Assembly (NCBI RefSeq): GCF_000949475.1
Contig: NZ_JRHC01000001.1
Coordinates: forward strand, 2,540,501-2,604,500
Length of the DNA: 64,000 nucleotides
Source: Draconibacterium sediminis
GTDB taxonomy: Bacteria; Bacteroidota; Bacteroidia; Bacteroidales; Prolixibacteraceae
Direction of reading: 5' to 3'
How positions within the stretch are numbered: the first letter of the stretch is position 1; every line of letters starts with the position of its first letter. Both the position numbers and the translations under genes were made by a program. A model generated the notes under the pieces. The model worked only from the letters and a program-made list of their open reading frames with translations, was not told the DNA's origin and did not search any database. Shown in pieces: positions 37,676 to 46,864 of this stretch.

Positions 37676-38218
37676 ATGACACAAAATTTGAATGAAAAGC
37701 TGATTTTAACCCATCTTAAAAATAGAAATCATGATGTTTTTAAAATGATTTTTAATAAGCATTACGAATCACTTGTCAAATTTGCCTGTCATTATTTGAT
37801 TGATGTAAATGCGGCAGAAGATGCAACGCAGGCAGTCTTTATTTACCTGTGGGAACATTGCGATGAGTTAAACATCAAAACTTCTGTACGAAGTTATTTG
37901 TATCGGGCTGTAAAAAACCGGTGCCTCAATCAACTCAGGTTGCTAAATATCAGAGATAAACATGAATTACTTTATCTCGAGGCAGTATTAGAATCGGATG
38001 ACACTGAATATATGCAGGAGAATGAGTTACTACATTCAATTAAAGCAGCAGTTTCGGAACTACCTAAAAAAATGCAAATGGTGTTTATGAGGAAATACTA
38101 CAATCAACTTTCAATTAGGGAAATTGGCCACGAAATGTCGCATAGTATAAACACAGTAAAAGTTCATCTTCATAAGTCCCGGTACGTAGTCCGAACGAGC
38201 TTCGAATGTGCTACCTGA
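37676..38218 (+). CDS. ECF sigma factor without adjacent anti-sigma
   Basis: The ATG at 37676 is chosen (180 residues, MTQNLNEKLILTHLKNRN); the longer frame from 37601 overlaps the aldolase gene. Region 2 is visible as MIFNKHYESLVKFACHYLIDVNAAEDATQAVFIYLWEH and the SYLYRAVKNRCLNQLR segment, and region 4 as ELPKKMQMVFMRKYYNQLSIREIGHEMSHSINTVKVHLHKS. No FecR or other anti-sigma gene lies nearby, unlike the set at 15993-17650. It is 40 bp after the aldolase, so it may be expressed from the LacI-linked operon and pass on that signal. Its target promoters are unknown. It could also be controlled by a remote anti-sigma factor. Confidence 0.9.
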   Translation: MTQNLNEKLILTHLKNRNHDVFKMIFNKHYESLVKFACHYLIDVNAAEDATQAVFIYLWEHCDELNIKTSVRSYLYRAVKNRCLNQLRLLNIRDKHELLYLEAVLESDDTEYMQENELLHSIKAAVSELPKKMQMVFMRKYYNQLSIREIGHEMSHSINTVKVHLHKSRYVVRTSFECAT

Positions 38219-38309
38219 TTTTTGTTTTTTACCAACTCATATCGTATGTCCAGCCAGTTTTAAAAAGAATTCAAACGAAAGAACAAGAACCAAATAAAAC
38301 GATCAGAAC

Positions 38310-38915
38310 ATGGATAAAAATGCAGCATATTTAATATTCATTTGTACATTGTGTTCCTTGTTTTTTAACAATTGCACCTCAACAAAGGAGAATAAAAAAA
38401 TGAACGAACTTATTATTACCGAACAGGGAATCCAGAGTGAATTTCCGGCAAAACCCGATGAATCGATCAATATCGAACAATTTAAAAAACACTACGAAAA
38501 ATATCCCGATCGCTGGAACAGTGTGTTTGAGTTTTTGGAAGAAACAGACCTGAAGAGTCTGGAAATTGGCCGCATCGATTTAAATGAAAATGTGTATGCA
38601 GCGGTTAGCGAATATGAAACAAAAAACCATCCTGATGCTTTGTTTGAATCGCACAGGGAATACGTTGATTTGCAATATGTTATTTCGGGTGAGGAGTTGA
38701 TTGGGCTCACAAATGACCAATCGATACCTGTTAGTGTTCCTTATTCGGAAGAAAAAGATATTACATTTTATAGTTACGATGGTGGAAAACTGATGCCAGC
38801 TGATCCATCACGTTATTTTATCTTTTTCCCGGATGATATTCACCGGCCGTGTTTGAAAACCGGAGATCAGAAAAAAGTAAAAAAAGTTGTCCTAAAGATC
38901 AGGTATAATGAATAG
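38310..38915 (+). CDS. YhcH/YjgK/YiaL-family protein with lipoprotein-like signal
   Basis: This 201-residue protein has the YhcH (DUF386) core: FESHREYVDLQYVISGEE, a double-stranded beta-helix with likely metal ligands, and FIFFPDDIHRPCL near the end. Family members are sugar mutarotases/anomerases, such as the sialic-acid anomerase NanQ, and are commonly cytoplasmic. Here the first 30 residues (YLIFICTLCSLFFNNC) look like a lipoprotein signal, suggesting a periplasmic sugar anomerase. An internal ATG at 38400 has AAAGGAG about 8 bases upstream and would give a 171-residue cytoplasmic form. It ends the LacI-linked gene group. Confidence 0.85.
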   Translation: MDKNAAYLIFICTLCSLFFNNCTSTKENKKMNELIITEQGIQSEFPAKPDESINIEQFKKHYEKYPDRWNSVFEFLEETDLKSLEIGRIDLNENVYAAVSEYETKNHPDALFESHREYVDLQYVISGEELIGLTNDQSIPVSVPYSEEKDITFYSYDGGKLMPADPSRYFIFFPDDIHRPCLKTGDQKKVKKVVLKIRYNE

Positions 38916-38991
38916 TAATCCGTAACGAGAATAATCTTCACAGAGCTATAATTTGAGATTAAATTTCGCATTGAATTAGTTTGATTAATTA

Positions 38992-39030
38992 AAGATTCCC
39001 CGGATCGCTTTTGGCATCCGGGAAAATCTT
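38992..39030. repeat. Imperfect inverted repeat after YhcH-type gene
   Basis: The arms CCCGGAT (38999-39005) and ATCCGGG (39016-39022) pair perfectly around a 10-base loop. They extend outward by AAGATT/AATCTT with a small internal mismatch. No T-run follows on the + strand. It may end or slow the upstream transcript or be an mRNA-stabilising hairpin. The rest of 38916-39123 shows no gene. Confidence 0.45.
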
Positions 39031-39123
39031 CCCGAACGAGATCCTATGCAATGAGTTATACCAACTTCCGGCAGGAAAGGCAAATTATAACTGATCTCAC
39101 TATAAGCATGAAAATTAAAACTT

Positions 39124-40566
39124 ATGAAACTAAACGTACGCTACAAATTATTTCTGTTACCACTTAATCTATTGCTGTTTTTACAGGTATTAACAGCTCA
39201 ACCATCATTTCGCTTGCCATCTATTCTGAGGGATCACATGCTTTTACAACAAAATTCGGATGTAAAATTCTGGGGATGGGCAGATCCACGCACAAAAATC
39301 AAGATCATTCCCGAGTGGAGTGAAGATACAATGTTTGTAACAGCAAGTGAAAAAGCAAAATGGGAAACCACATTAACAACTCCGGAAAGCGGCGGCCCTT
39401 ATACCATTCAGGTCTTGTCTGAAGGTAAAAACATTACCATCAGCGATGTTTTGATTGGTGAACTCTGGTTGTGTTCAGGCCAGTCGAATATGGAGTATAA
39501 CGTTAAAAAAGGTGTCGCTGATGCCAAAGAGGCATTATCCAGTTGCGAAAATAATCAGATAAGGTTCTTTTTTGTAAAAAAGGCGACTGCAGATTATCCG
39601 CAGGATGATTGTACCGGCTACTGGAAAGTTTGCAATGCCGAGAGTATGCAATGGTTTAGTTCTGTGGGCTACTTTTTTGGGCAAAAATTATATGAAAACC
39701 TCGGCACCCCGATTGGCCTGATCAATTCGAATTGGGGAGGAACACCTGTTGAAACCTGGACTCCGATCGACAAAATTGAAAATCCCGAAAAGGTGATTAA
39801 AGAAGCTGCTTCTTTGAAAAAAAGTACGGGTTGGGATAACACCGTAAGTTCTACCTACAACGCCATGATCCATCCTTTGATTAAAATGAAGATGGCGGGT
39901 GCAATTTGGTACCAGGGGGAAGCCAATTGTCCGAATGCCTATTCATACTCCGGCTTGCTGGCAAATATGATTGAAGCATGGCGGGATAAATTTCAAAAAG
40001 AATTGCCCTTTTACTATGTGCAAATTGCACCCTATCAACGATATCCGATTCCATTTAGTGCAGCACTTATTCGCGAACAACAGGAAGCAGTTCAGGAGCT
40101 GGTTCAAAAAACCGGAATGGTTGTCATATCTGATCAGGTGGATGATCCGAATAATATTCACCCAAGATATAAAAAGCAGGTGGGCTACCGCCTGGCAAAT
40201 TATGCATTGGCCGAAACCTATGACAGGGAAGTTTCAAAATACAAATTTGCAACACTAAAAGGTCAGCAAATTGAAGATGACAGAATTAGAATTTTTTTCG
40301 ACAATGCCGAAGATGGTATTTTTTACAAGGGTGAAGGAATTGAAGGATTGGAGATTGCCGGTGCAGACAAGGTATTTCATTCGGCGGAGGGCAAAATAGA
40401 TAAAAAAAACAATACGCTGATTGTAAAATCCAGAGAGGTAAAGAATCCTCATTACGTTCGCTATGCATTTGGGAATGGTATTATCGGGAACATATTTGAT
40501 ACCTCGGGATTGCCTGTTGCGCCCTTCAGAACTGATGATATAGTAGTCGATTTGAAACAAAACTAA
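39124..40566 (+). CDS. SASA-family carbohydrate esterase (sialate O-acetylesterase-like)
   Basis: This 480-residue exported protein (signal LLLFLQVLTAQ) has the SGNH-like SASA fold. The nucleophile Ser121 lies in LCSGQSNMEY, the oxyanion/Asn segment in NSNWGGTPVETW, and the block IWYQGEANC follows. Such enzymes remove acetyl groups from sugars. In Bacteroidota loci they act on acetylated hemicelluloses, pectins or sialic acids. Here it would clear O-acetyl groups that block glycosidases or sulfatases. A second esterase-like gene follows after 10 bp. No sialidase or sialic-acid gene is nearby, so sialic acid is unlikely to be the substrate. Confidence 0.9.
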   Translation: MKLNVRYKLFLLPLNLLLFLQVLTAQPSFRLPSILRDHMLLQQNSDVKFWGWADPRTKIKIIPEWSEDTMFVTASEKAKWETTLTTPESGGPYTIQVLSEGKNITISDVLIGELWLCSGQSNMEYNVKKGVADAKEALSSCENNQIRFFFVKKATADYPQDDCTGYWKVCNAESMQWFSSVGYFFGQKLYENLGTPIGLINSNWGGTPVETWTPIDKIENPEKVIKEAASLKKSTGWDNTVSSTYNAMIHPLIKMKMAGAIWYQGEANCPNAYSYSGLLANMIEAWRDKFQKELPFYYVQIAPYQRYPIPFSAALIREQQEAVQELVQKTGMVVISDQVDDPNNIHPRYKKQVGYRLANYALAETYDREVSKYKFATLKGQQIEDDRIRIFFDNAEDGIFYKGEGIEGLEIAGADKVFHSAEGKIDKKNNTLIVKSREVKNPHYVRYAFGNGIIGNIFDTSGLPVAPFRTDDIVVDLKQN

Positions 40567-40576
40567 TAATTGATTT

Positions 40577-41659
40577 ATGGTATCTTTCAGAAGTATTTTA
40601 AAGCACTTTTATAGCGGTATTCTTGTAGTGGCGCTGTTGCTGTTTTCTAAAACTACAAACTCGCAAATGTCTGACAGACACCCAATCTATGCCAGTCGGC
40701 AATTGGCAAAGCAAAAAGATCCAACAACAAACAAATACATGGACAAAACCAGTACAGCAAGCGTTGTTAATTGGGTCAGGAATAACGCCAATGATCCGAA
40801 TATACTGCCGACTATCGCAAATGTGCACTACGGTACACACGAACGACAGGTATTGGATTTTTACAAAGCTGATTCCGACAAATCAACCCCACTTGTAATT
40901 TGGATTCACGGTGGTGGCTGGGTAAGTGGCGATAAAAAAAATGTTCACGGTTTGGAAAGCTACCTGGAAGCTGGTATTTCGGTTGTTTCAATCAATTATC
41001 GTTATTCTTGGCAGGCTCAACTTGCAGGAGTTATGCCGCCTGTAAAATGGCCCATCGAAGATGCCATTAGGGCACTTCAGTTTGTTCGGAGTAAAGCAAA
41101 AGAATGGAACATCGATAAGGAGCGGATTGCGGCAAGCGGCAGCTCAGCCGGAGCTAGTTCCAGTTTGTGCCTGGCTTTTCATGATGATATGGCTGATCTC
41201 AATAGCAGTGATCCCGTTGCCCGGGAATCTACCCGTCTTTGGTGTGCCGGAGTTCGGCATCCGCAAACTTCGCTCGATCCACAGCAGATGATTGAGTGGA
41301 CACCTAACAGCAAGTATGGCGGGCATGCTTTTGGTTTTATGGATCCCAACGACCTAAAATCGCGCGATAAAAGTTTTGCCGAGTTTTTGGAAAAACGTGA
41401 TTCGATACTATCATGGATTAAATTGTATTCACCTTATGAACATGTTAGTAAAGATGATCCTCCAATTTATATGCTTTACCGCTCGGCACCCGCCATCGGT
41501 CAGGAGCAAAAAGACCCGACACACACGGCCAATTTTGGCGTAAAACTCCAGGAACATTGTGAGGAATTGGGAGTTGAGTGTGAGCTTGTTTACCCCGAAA
41601 AAACAAATATTGTCTACCAGGATTTTCCAGAGTTTATAATTGAAAAGCTAACAGAGTAG
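40577..41659 (+). CDS. Alpha/beta-hydrolase, carbohydrate-esterase-like
   Basis: This 360-residue exported protein (signal GILVVALLLFSKTTNSQ) has an alpha/beta-hydrolase fold of the hormone-sensitive-lipase/BD-FAE type. The oxyanion loop is HGGGW (111-115) and the nucleophile Ser190 lies in ASGSSAGAS. The C-terminal part holds likely Asp and His acid residues, but they cannot be assigned with certainty. It lies 10 bp after the SASA esterase and 63 bp before the symporter. It may remove acyl groups from glycan or act on an unusual ester. No closer function can be stated. Confidence 0.85.
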   Translation: MVSFRSILKHFYSGILVVALLLFSKTTNSQMSDRHPIYASRQLAKQKDPTTNKYMDKTSTASVVNWVRNNANDPNILPTIANVHYGTHERQVLDFYKADSDKSTPLVIWIHGGGWVSGDKKNVHGLESYLEAGISVVSINYRYSWQAQLAGVMPPVKWPIEDAIRALQFVRSKAKEWNIDKERIAASGSSAGASSSLCLAFHDDMADLNSSDPVARESTRLWCAGVRHPQTSLDPQQMIEWTPNSKYGGHAFGFMDPNDLKSRDKSFAEFLEKRDSILSWIKLYSPYEHVSKDDPPIYMLYRSAPAIGQEQKDPTHTANFGVKLQEHCEELGVECELVYPEKTNIVYQDFPEFIIEKLTE

Positions 41660-41722
41660 GTCTCTAATACCGTTCAAATAGCAGAAAAAAAAGACAGATT
41701 TAAAAATTTTTAAATACAAAAC

Positions 41723-43210
41723 ATGAACTTTATCGATATCACAATTTTTATAGTTTATTTACTGGGAGTAGTTGTATTTGGCAGCTCTTTTTACCGCAAA
41801 AATAAATCATCCAAATCATTTACAGTTGGAAATAACAACATCCCTACCTGGGTAATTTCCATGTCGATTTTTGCAACTTTTGTAAGTAGCATCAGTTATC
41901 TCGCGTTGCCGGGGCAGGCCTATCTTACCAATTGGAATGTTTTTGTCTTTAGTTTGTCCATTCCGTTTGCAACACTTTTGGCAGTACGTTTTTTTGTTCC
42001 GCTATACCGATCAGTAAACAGCCCGTCGGCTTATACTTATCTCGAGAAAAGATTCGGTCCCTGGGCCAAAACATATGTTTCGGTGATGTACTTGCTAACC
42101 CAGCTTATGCGAGCCGGAACTATTCTTTTCCTGTTGGCTTTAACCGTAAACGTAATAACAGGTTGGAGCATCGTTGTAATTATCATTGTTACCGGATTAA
42201 GTGTCATGATCTATTCCTTGCTTGGAGGAATCCAGGCCGTTGTTTGGACAGATGCCATTCAGGGAATAATATTGGTTTTGGGAGCTGTTGTTTGTGCGGG
42301 TTTGCTTTTGTTTTCAATGCCCGAGGGACCCGGACAGTTTTTCTCAATTGCCATGGAGCATCACAAATTTAGTTTGGGAAGTTTTAAACTAGAACTCACA
42401 AGTTCCACATTTTGGGTGGTGCTGATTTATGGCCTGTTTATTAACGTGCAGAATTACGGTATCGATCAGAATTATATACAGCGTTATATGACCGCCAGCT
42501 CGGAGAAGGAGGCTAAAAAGTCGGCTCTTTACGGAGGGCTGCTTTATGTGCCCGTTTCATTGTTGTTTTTATTTATTGGCACTGCGCTGTTTACTTATTA
42601 CACAGCTAATCCGGGGCTTTTACCTGCCGACACACCAGCCGACAAGGTATTCCCGTTTTTTATAGTGAACGGATTGCCAACAGGCCTCACCGGTTTATTA
42701 ATTGCATCGGTATTTGCTGCCGGGATGAGTACCATTTCTACAAGCGTAAACAGTTCGGCTACCGTCATCTTAAACGACTATTTTAAGCTTTCAGCAGATG
42801 ATGAAAACAGCGATAAAAAGTCGATGAAGATTCTGTACAGTTCGTCGTTTATATTCAGTGTTTTGAGCATTGCTATTGCCATAGCTATGATTAATGTGCA
42901 AAGTGCGCTGGAAGCCTGGTGGAAACTGGCTTCTATTTTCAGTGGGGGAATGTTGGGATTGTTCCTTCTGGGGTATTTCTCAAAAAAAGTGAAAAGCAAA
43001 GCAGCTGTTATTGGTGTTCTGGCCGGTGTTCTGATTATCGGGTGGATGAGTTTATCACCTTTGTTTTTTACCAGCGATGCATTACAACCATACGCCAGTC
43101 CTTTCCACAGTTACCTGTCCATTGTATTCGGAACAACCGCCATTTTTATTGTAGGATTTCTGGGAGGAGTATTTATCAATCGTTCAAGATTAAATTCAGC
43201 AAATCAATAA
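41723..43210 (+). CDS. Sodium/solute symporter (SSS family)
   Basis: This 495-residue inner-membrane protein has about 13 predicted helices, beginning with IDITIFIVYLLGVVVFGSSF. It shows the SSS features PTWVISMSIFATFVSSISYLALPG, SLLGGIQAVVWTDAIQGIILVLG and FAAGMSTISTSVNSSATVILNDYF. It should import a monosaccharide or sugar acid with sodium. Its place between esterases and the GH106 rhamnosidase fits uptake of a sugar freed in the periplasm, for example rhamnose or a uronate. The GH106 gene starts 3 bp after its stop. Confidence 0.93.
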   Translation: MNFIDITIFIVYLLGVVVFGSSFYRKNKSSKSFTVGNNNIPTWVISMSIFATFVSSISYLALPGQAYLTNWNVFVFSLSIPFATLLAVRFFVPLYRSVNSPSAYTYLEKRFGPWAKTYVSVMYLLTQLMRAGTILFLLALTVNVITGWSIVVIIIVTGLSVMIYSLLGGIQAVVWTDAIQGIILVLGAVVCAGLLLFSMPEGPGQFFSIAMEHHKFSLGSFKLELTSSTFWVVLIYGLFINVQNYGIDQNYIQRYMTASSEKEAKKSALYGGLLYVPVSLLFLFIGTALFTYYTANPGLLPADTPADKVFPFFIVNGLPTGLTGLLIASVFAAGMSTISTSVNSSATVILNDYFKLSADDENSDKKSMKILYSSSFIFSVLSIAIAIAMINVQSALEAWWKLASIFSGGMLGLFLLGYFSKKVKSKAAVIGVLAGVLIIGWMSLSPLFFTSDALQPYASPFHSYLSIVFGTTAIFIVGFLGGVFINRSRLNSANQ

Positions 43211-43213
43211 TTT

Positions 43214-46200
43214 ATGAAACGCCGACAATTTCTAAAAACTTCAGCAGCAGCCGGATTGGTAACAATGATTACACCCTCCGGTTTGCTTTATTCGTGTAAA
43301 CAAAACGTTAGTGACTTTATCGAAGGATCATTTCTGAATCCTCCGTCATCAGCAAAACCTTTTACCTGGTGGCACTGGATTAATGGTTTTGTGACCAAAG
43401 ACGGCATTACCCGCGATTTGGAAGCGATGGCCGAAGTTGGAATTGGTGGCGTGCAGGCTTTTTCGGCCTACATGGACATGCCGCATGGCAATGCCGATTA
43501 TTTAAGCCCTCTGTGGATTGATTTGATGCAACATGCTGCCAGTGAATGCCTGCGGCTCGGTCTTGAGTTTGACATGCATAATTGTATGGGCTGGAGCTCA
43601 AGCGGTGGTAGTTGGATTCCACCTGAACTTTCGATGCAAGAGTTGGTTTGGACCGAGGCTTCTGTTGAAGGTGGTAAAACTGTAAAACGTCAATTGGAAC
43701 AGCCTTTTAAAAGATTGGATTATTACCGCGATGCTATTGTTGTTGCATTTCCTTCTGTTTCAGCTACCGAAACGATTAATAATTGGGAGCAGAAAGCAAA
43801 TTATCCCAATTCAGGGTTTCATCCGCAAATTGAGTTGGATACGCTGAGTAGTAATGACGAAATTTCAGAATCGGCAATAAATCCTGACTCTGTAATGGAT
43901 ATATCATCCTTTATGGATGAAAGCGGAATGCTAAATTGGGAAGCTCCGGCAGGTAACTGGACAATCATACGTTTTGGCCATACCACCACAGGAATAAAAA
44001 ACAGGCCTTCGTCGGGTAACGGACAAGGGTTGGAGTGCGATAAATTTAGCAGCGAAGCACTCGATTTCCATTTTAATTACATGATGGAGAAGCTTTTGCC
44101 CGCGTTGAAACCCATTGTTGAAAACGGTACGTTTGGCATGTTAATCGACAGCTATGAAGTTAACCTTCAGAACTGGACCATAAATATGCCACAGGAATTT
44201 GAAAACAGAAGCGGTTACGAGATCTATAAATTTATGTCGGTACTCGCGGGAAGAGTAGTTGGTGATACCAATACTTCCGAACGTTTCCTATGGGATTTCA
44301 GAAAAACATGTGCCGATTTAATGGCCAAAAATTATTATGACCGTTTTGTGGAGCTATGCAGGCAAAGCAACATCATTTCCTCTACAGAACCGTACAATAA
44401 AGGACCTTTCGATGAGATGCGTGCCGGTGAAAACATGGATGTAAACCTCGGTGAATTCTGGATGAAAACAGGTCATTTTTCGCATTCGGTAAAAGTGGCT
44501 GCTTCCATACAAAGTATGAACGGCAAAAAAGTAGTAGGCGCTGAGGCGTTTACCGGAAGACCCTTTTATTCCAAGTGGCAGGAATATCCTTTCTCGATGA
44601 AAACTCAGGGCGATTTTATGTACACCATGGGGCTGAATCGATTTATTTTTCATCGTTATGCACATCAGCCACATCCTACAGCCGTTCCCGGAATGACAAT
44701 GGGGCAATGGGGTTTTCATTTTGAACGGACGAATACCTGGTTTTACCAGGGGAAAAAATGGCTGGAATACGCCACCCGTTGCCAGTATATGTTGCAACAG
44801 GGAACTTTCGTGGGAGATGTAATGTGTTTTACAGGAGAGGAAGCTCCGGGAGACGACATTACAATGGGCGCCTTGTATCCCGATATACCGACGGGTTACG
44901 ATTTTCAATTTGCCAACCGGGATATTCTGCTTCATAAGGTGACTGTTAAGGACGGGCGCATATGCTTGCCCGACGGTTTGAGTTTTACCTTGTTGCTGTT
45001 ACCCGAAAAAGACTTTCTGACTATAGAACTGGCTCGTAAACTAAAGGAACTGGTTCAACAGGGAATGATAGTGTCGGGGCCGCGACCACAAACCATACCA
45101 TCGCTCAGCAATTTCTCAAGTGCTGAAACCGAATTTAAATCGATTGTTGAGGAATTATGGGGTGCTGAAACAAAATCACCTGTTGACCGAAAAGTAGGGG
45201 CCGGGCGTGTTTTTAGTAACTTGCCGGTGAAGCAGGTATTCGAAAAACTAAGCCTGAAACCTGATTTTGAATTTACTTCCCAATCGGGCGATGCACCTAT
45301 TAACTATATTCACCGAAAACTGGCTGACGGGCATGTGTACTTTGTTGCCAACCGTCGGAGGTTCAACGAAGAGCTGGTTTGCAGTTTCCGGCTCGAAGGA
45401 TATCAACCTGAATTGTGGGATGCCAACACCGGCGAGCGGAAGTCTGTGGCTGTTTATTCATCCGAAAACGGTATTACTACACTTCCCCTGCAACTTGACC
45501 CCGGTGGTTCTGTGTTTGTGGTTTTCAAAAAAACTGATTCAGCAAAAAGACTGCTGGCAATTGCTAAAAATGGCGAAACCCTTTTCAGTACGAAGCATTT
45601 TAGTCAAAACGGTAAAAACGACTATAAACAAATAAGCAATAATTTTTCAGTTAGTTTGTGGGTAAAACCCGAAACTGATGAGGTAATACCTGACGATTTA
45701 GGCAGGTATGTGGAAACAACCCGCTACACTTCGAGTTACCCGGTTTTCGCACCTTCAGGAAAGCAACTGTTTGGCGACGGGCATGCTACTTTTGTATTAT
45801 TGGCTGCCCGTAATGGTGTGGCAGTATTTGAAAAGGCCGACGAGAATTTAAAGGCAGTTTTAATTGCCAAAATGCCCATTTCGTCGTGGACACATTTTAC
45901 GGTTGTGTATGCGGATGGTCAACCATCATTGTACGTAAACGGTGAGTTTATTCAACAAGGCGAAAAATCGCCACTGAATGTTCATCCGGTAATTGTTGAC
46001 TACCAAAACAACGATAAATTATTTTATTACGATGGAGATCTGACACCACCTAAAGTATTCGACTATCCGATATCAAAATCAGAAATAGAAGAACTTTTTG
46101 AAAAAGGCGTCCCCTATGAAAAAAGCAGTAAAACAGTTGAACCATTTTCCGGTGAAAATTCGGGTTTTTTGTTTTGGGAAAATGGTGAATATGTGCTGCA

Positions 46201-46831
46201 GCCTGCTTCCGGCGGAACATCAAAAATAGTAGTTGATGAAATAAACAAACCATTTGAGCTGAGCGGCGATTGGATAGTAAGTTTCCAGGAGGACAGGGGA
46301 GCGCCGAATCAAATCATTTTACCGGAGCTCAAGTCGCTGCATACTCATCCCGAGGACGGCGTAAAATATTTTTCGGGTACGGCAACTTATCACAAAACTT
46401 TTGTTGTCGAGCCGCGATTAATTGCAAATGAAAAACGCGTATTCCTTGATTTGGGAAGGATTGCTGTGATTGCCGAAGTGGTGCTGAACGGAAAAGAACT
46501 GGGCATTGTCTGGAAACCACCGTACCGCTACGATATCACAGAAATTGTAAAAGAAGGCGAAAACGAACTTCTGGTAAAAGTAACCAATCAGTGGCCCAAC
46601 CGATTAATTGGCGATGAGCATTTGCCGGTAGAAAATGAATTCAAAAAATATGGTCCAAAGGGGTCGGGAATTGTTGATTTTCCCGATTGGTTCAGACAAG
46701 GAAAACCAAAACCGGCAGGTGGACGTGTAACTTTTACTACCTGGCGGCATTTCGATGAAGATTCACCACTGTTGGAAGCGGGATTGATTGGACCGGTGGA
46801 AATACGTAATGCTGTAACGAAGGAAATATAA
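43214..46831 (+). CDS. GH106-type alpha-L-rhamnosidase with LamG-like insert
   Basis: This 1205-residue protein has a twin-arginine-like start (MKRRQFLKTSAAAGLVTM) that also contains a lipobox-like LLYSC. The N-terminal half matches the GH106 family: KPFTWWHWINGFVTKDGITRDLEAM, FSAYMDMPHG, MHNCMGWSSSGGSWIPPE and VGAEAFTG. A LamG/concanavalin-like insert follows at about 805-960 (FSVSLWVKPETDE, SWTHFTVVYADGQPSLYVNG). A beta-sandwich close to GH2 sugar-binding modules ends the protein (VFLDLGRIAVIAEVVLNGKE). GH106 enzymes release terminal alpha-linked rhamnose, and this gene is the strongest hint for rhamnose in the target glycan. The unknown 629-residue lipoprotein gene follows after 33 bp. Confidence 0.9.
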   Translation: MKRRQFLKTSAAAGLVTMITPSGLLYSCKQNVSDFIEGSFLNPPSSAKPFTWWHWINGFVTKDGITRDLEAMAEVGIGGVQAFSAYMDMPHGNADYLSPLWIDLMQHAASECLRLGLEFDMHNCMGWSSSGGSWIPPELSMQELVWTEASVEGGKTVKRQLEQPFKRLDYYRDAIVVAFPSVSATETINNWEQKANYPNSGFHPQIELDTLSSNDEISESAINPDSVMDISSFMDESGMLNWEAPAGNWTIIRFGHTTTGIKNRPSSGNGQGLECDKFSSEALDFHFNYMMEKLLPALKPIVENGTFGMLIDSYEVNLQNWTINMPQEFENRSGYEIYKFMSVLAGRVVGDTNTSERFLWDFRKTCADLMAKNYYDRFVELCRQSNIISSTEPYNKGPFDEMRAGENMDVNLGEFWMKTGHFSHSVKVAASIQSMNGKKVVGAEAFTGRPFYSKWQEYPFSMKTQGDFMYTMGLNRFIFHRYAHQPHPTAVPGMTMGQWGFHFERTNTWFYQGKKWLEYATRCQYMLQQGTFVGDVMCFTGEEAPGDDITMGALYPDIPTGYDFQFANRDILLHKVTVKDGRICLPDGLSFTLLLLPEKDFLTIELARKLKELVQQGMIVSGPRPQTIPSLSNFSSAETEFKSIVEELWGAETKSPVDRKVGAGRVFSNLPVKQVFEKLSLKPDFEFTSQSGDAPINYIHRKLADGHVYFVANRRRFNEELVCSFRLEGYQPELWDANTGERKSVAVYSSENGITTLPLQLDPGGSVFVVFKKTDSAKRLLAIAKNGETLFSTKHFSQNGKNDYKQISNNFSVSLWVKPETDEVIPDDLGRYVETTRYTSSYPVFAPSGKQLFGDGHATFVLLAARNGVAVFEKADENLKAVLIAKMPISSWTHFTVVYADGQPSLYVNGEFIQQGEKSPLNVHPVIVDYQNNDKLFYYDGDLTPPKVFDYPISKSEIEELFEKGVPYEKSSKTVEPFSGENSGFLFWENGEYVLQPASGGTSKIVVDEINKPFELSGDWIVSFQEDRGAPNQIILPELKSLHTHPEDGVKYFSGTATYHKTFVVEPRLIANEKRVFLDLGRIAVIAEVVLNGKELGIVWKPPYRYDITEIVKEGENELLVKVTNQWPNRLIGDEHLPVENEFKKYGPKGSGIVDFPDWFRQGKPKPAGGRVTFTTWRHFDEDSPLLEAGLIGPVEIRNAVTKEI

Positions 46832-46864
46832 CATAAGCGAACCGCTAAATCTATCTTCTTAAAA

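Noticed and set aside
39124..40566. Sialic-acid metabolism built from the SASA esterase, DapA-like aldolase and YhcH-type gene
   Set aside because: The trio recalls nan loci, but no sialidase, epimerase or kinase is present, and the locus is dominated by sulfatases, GH105 and GH106. These families have broader roles.
44354..44935. 193-residue antisense frame within the GH106 gene
   Set aside because: It lies opposite a strong coding frame and has no recognisable domain or signal. Long antisense frames are common in such sequence.
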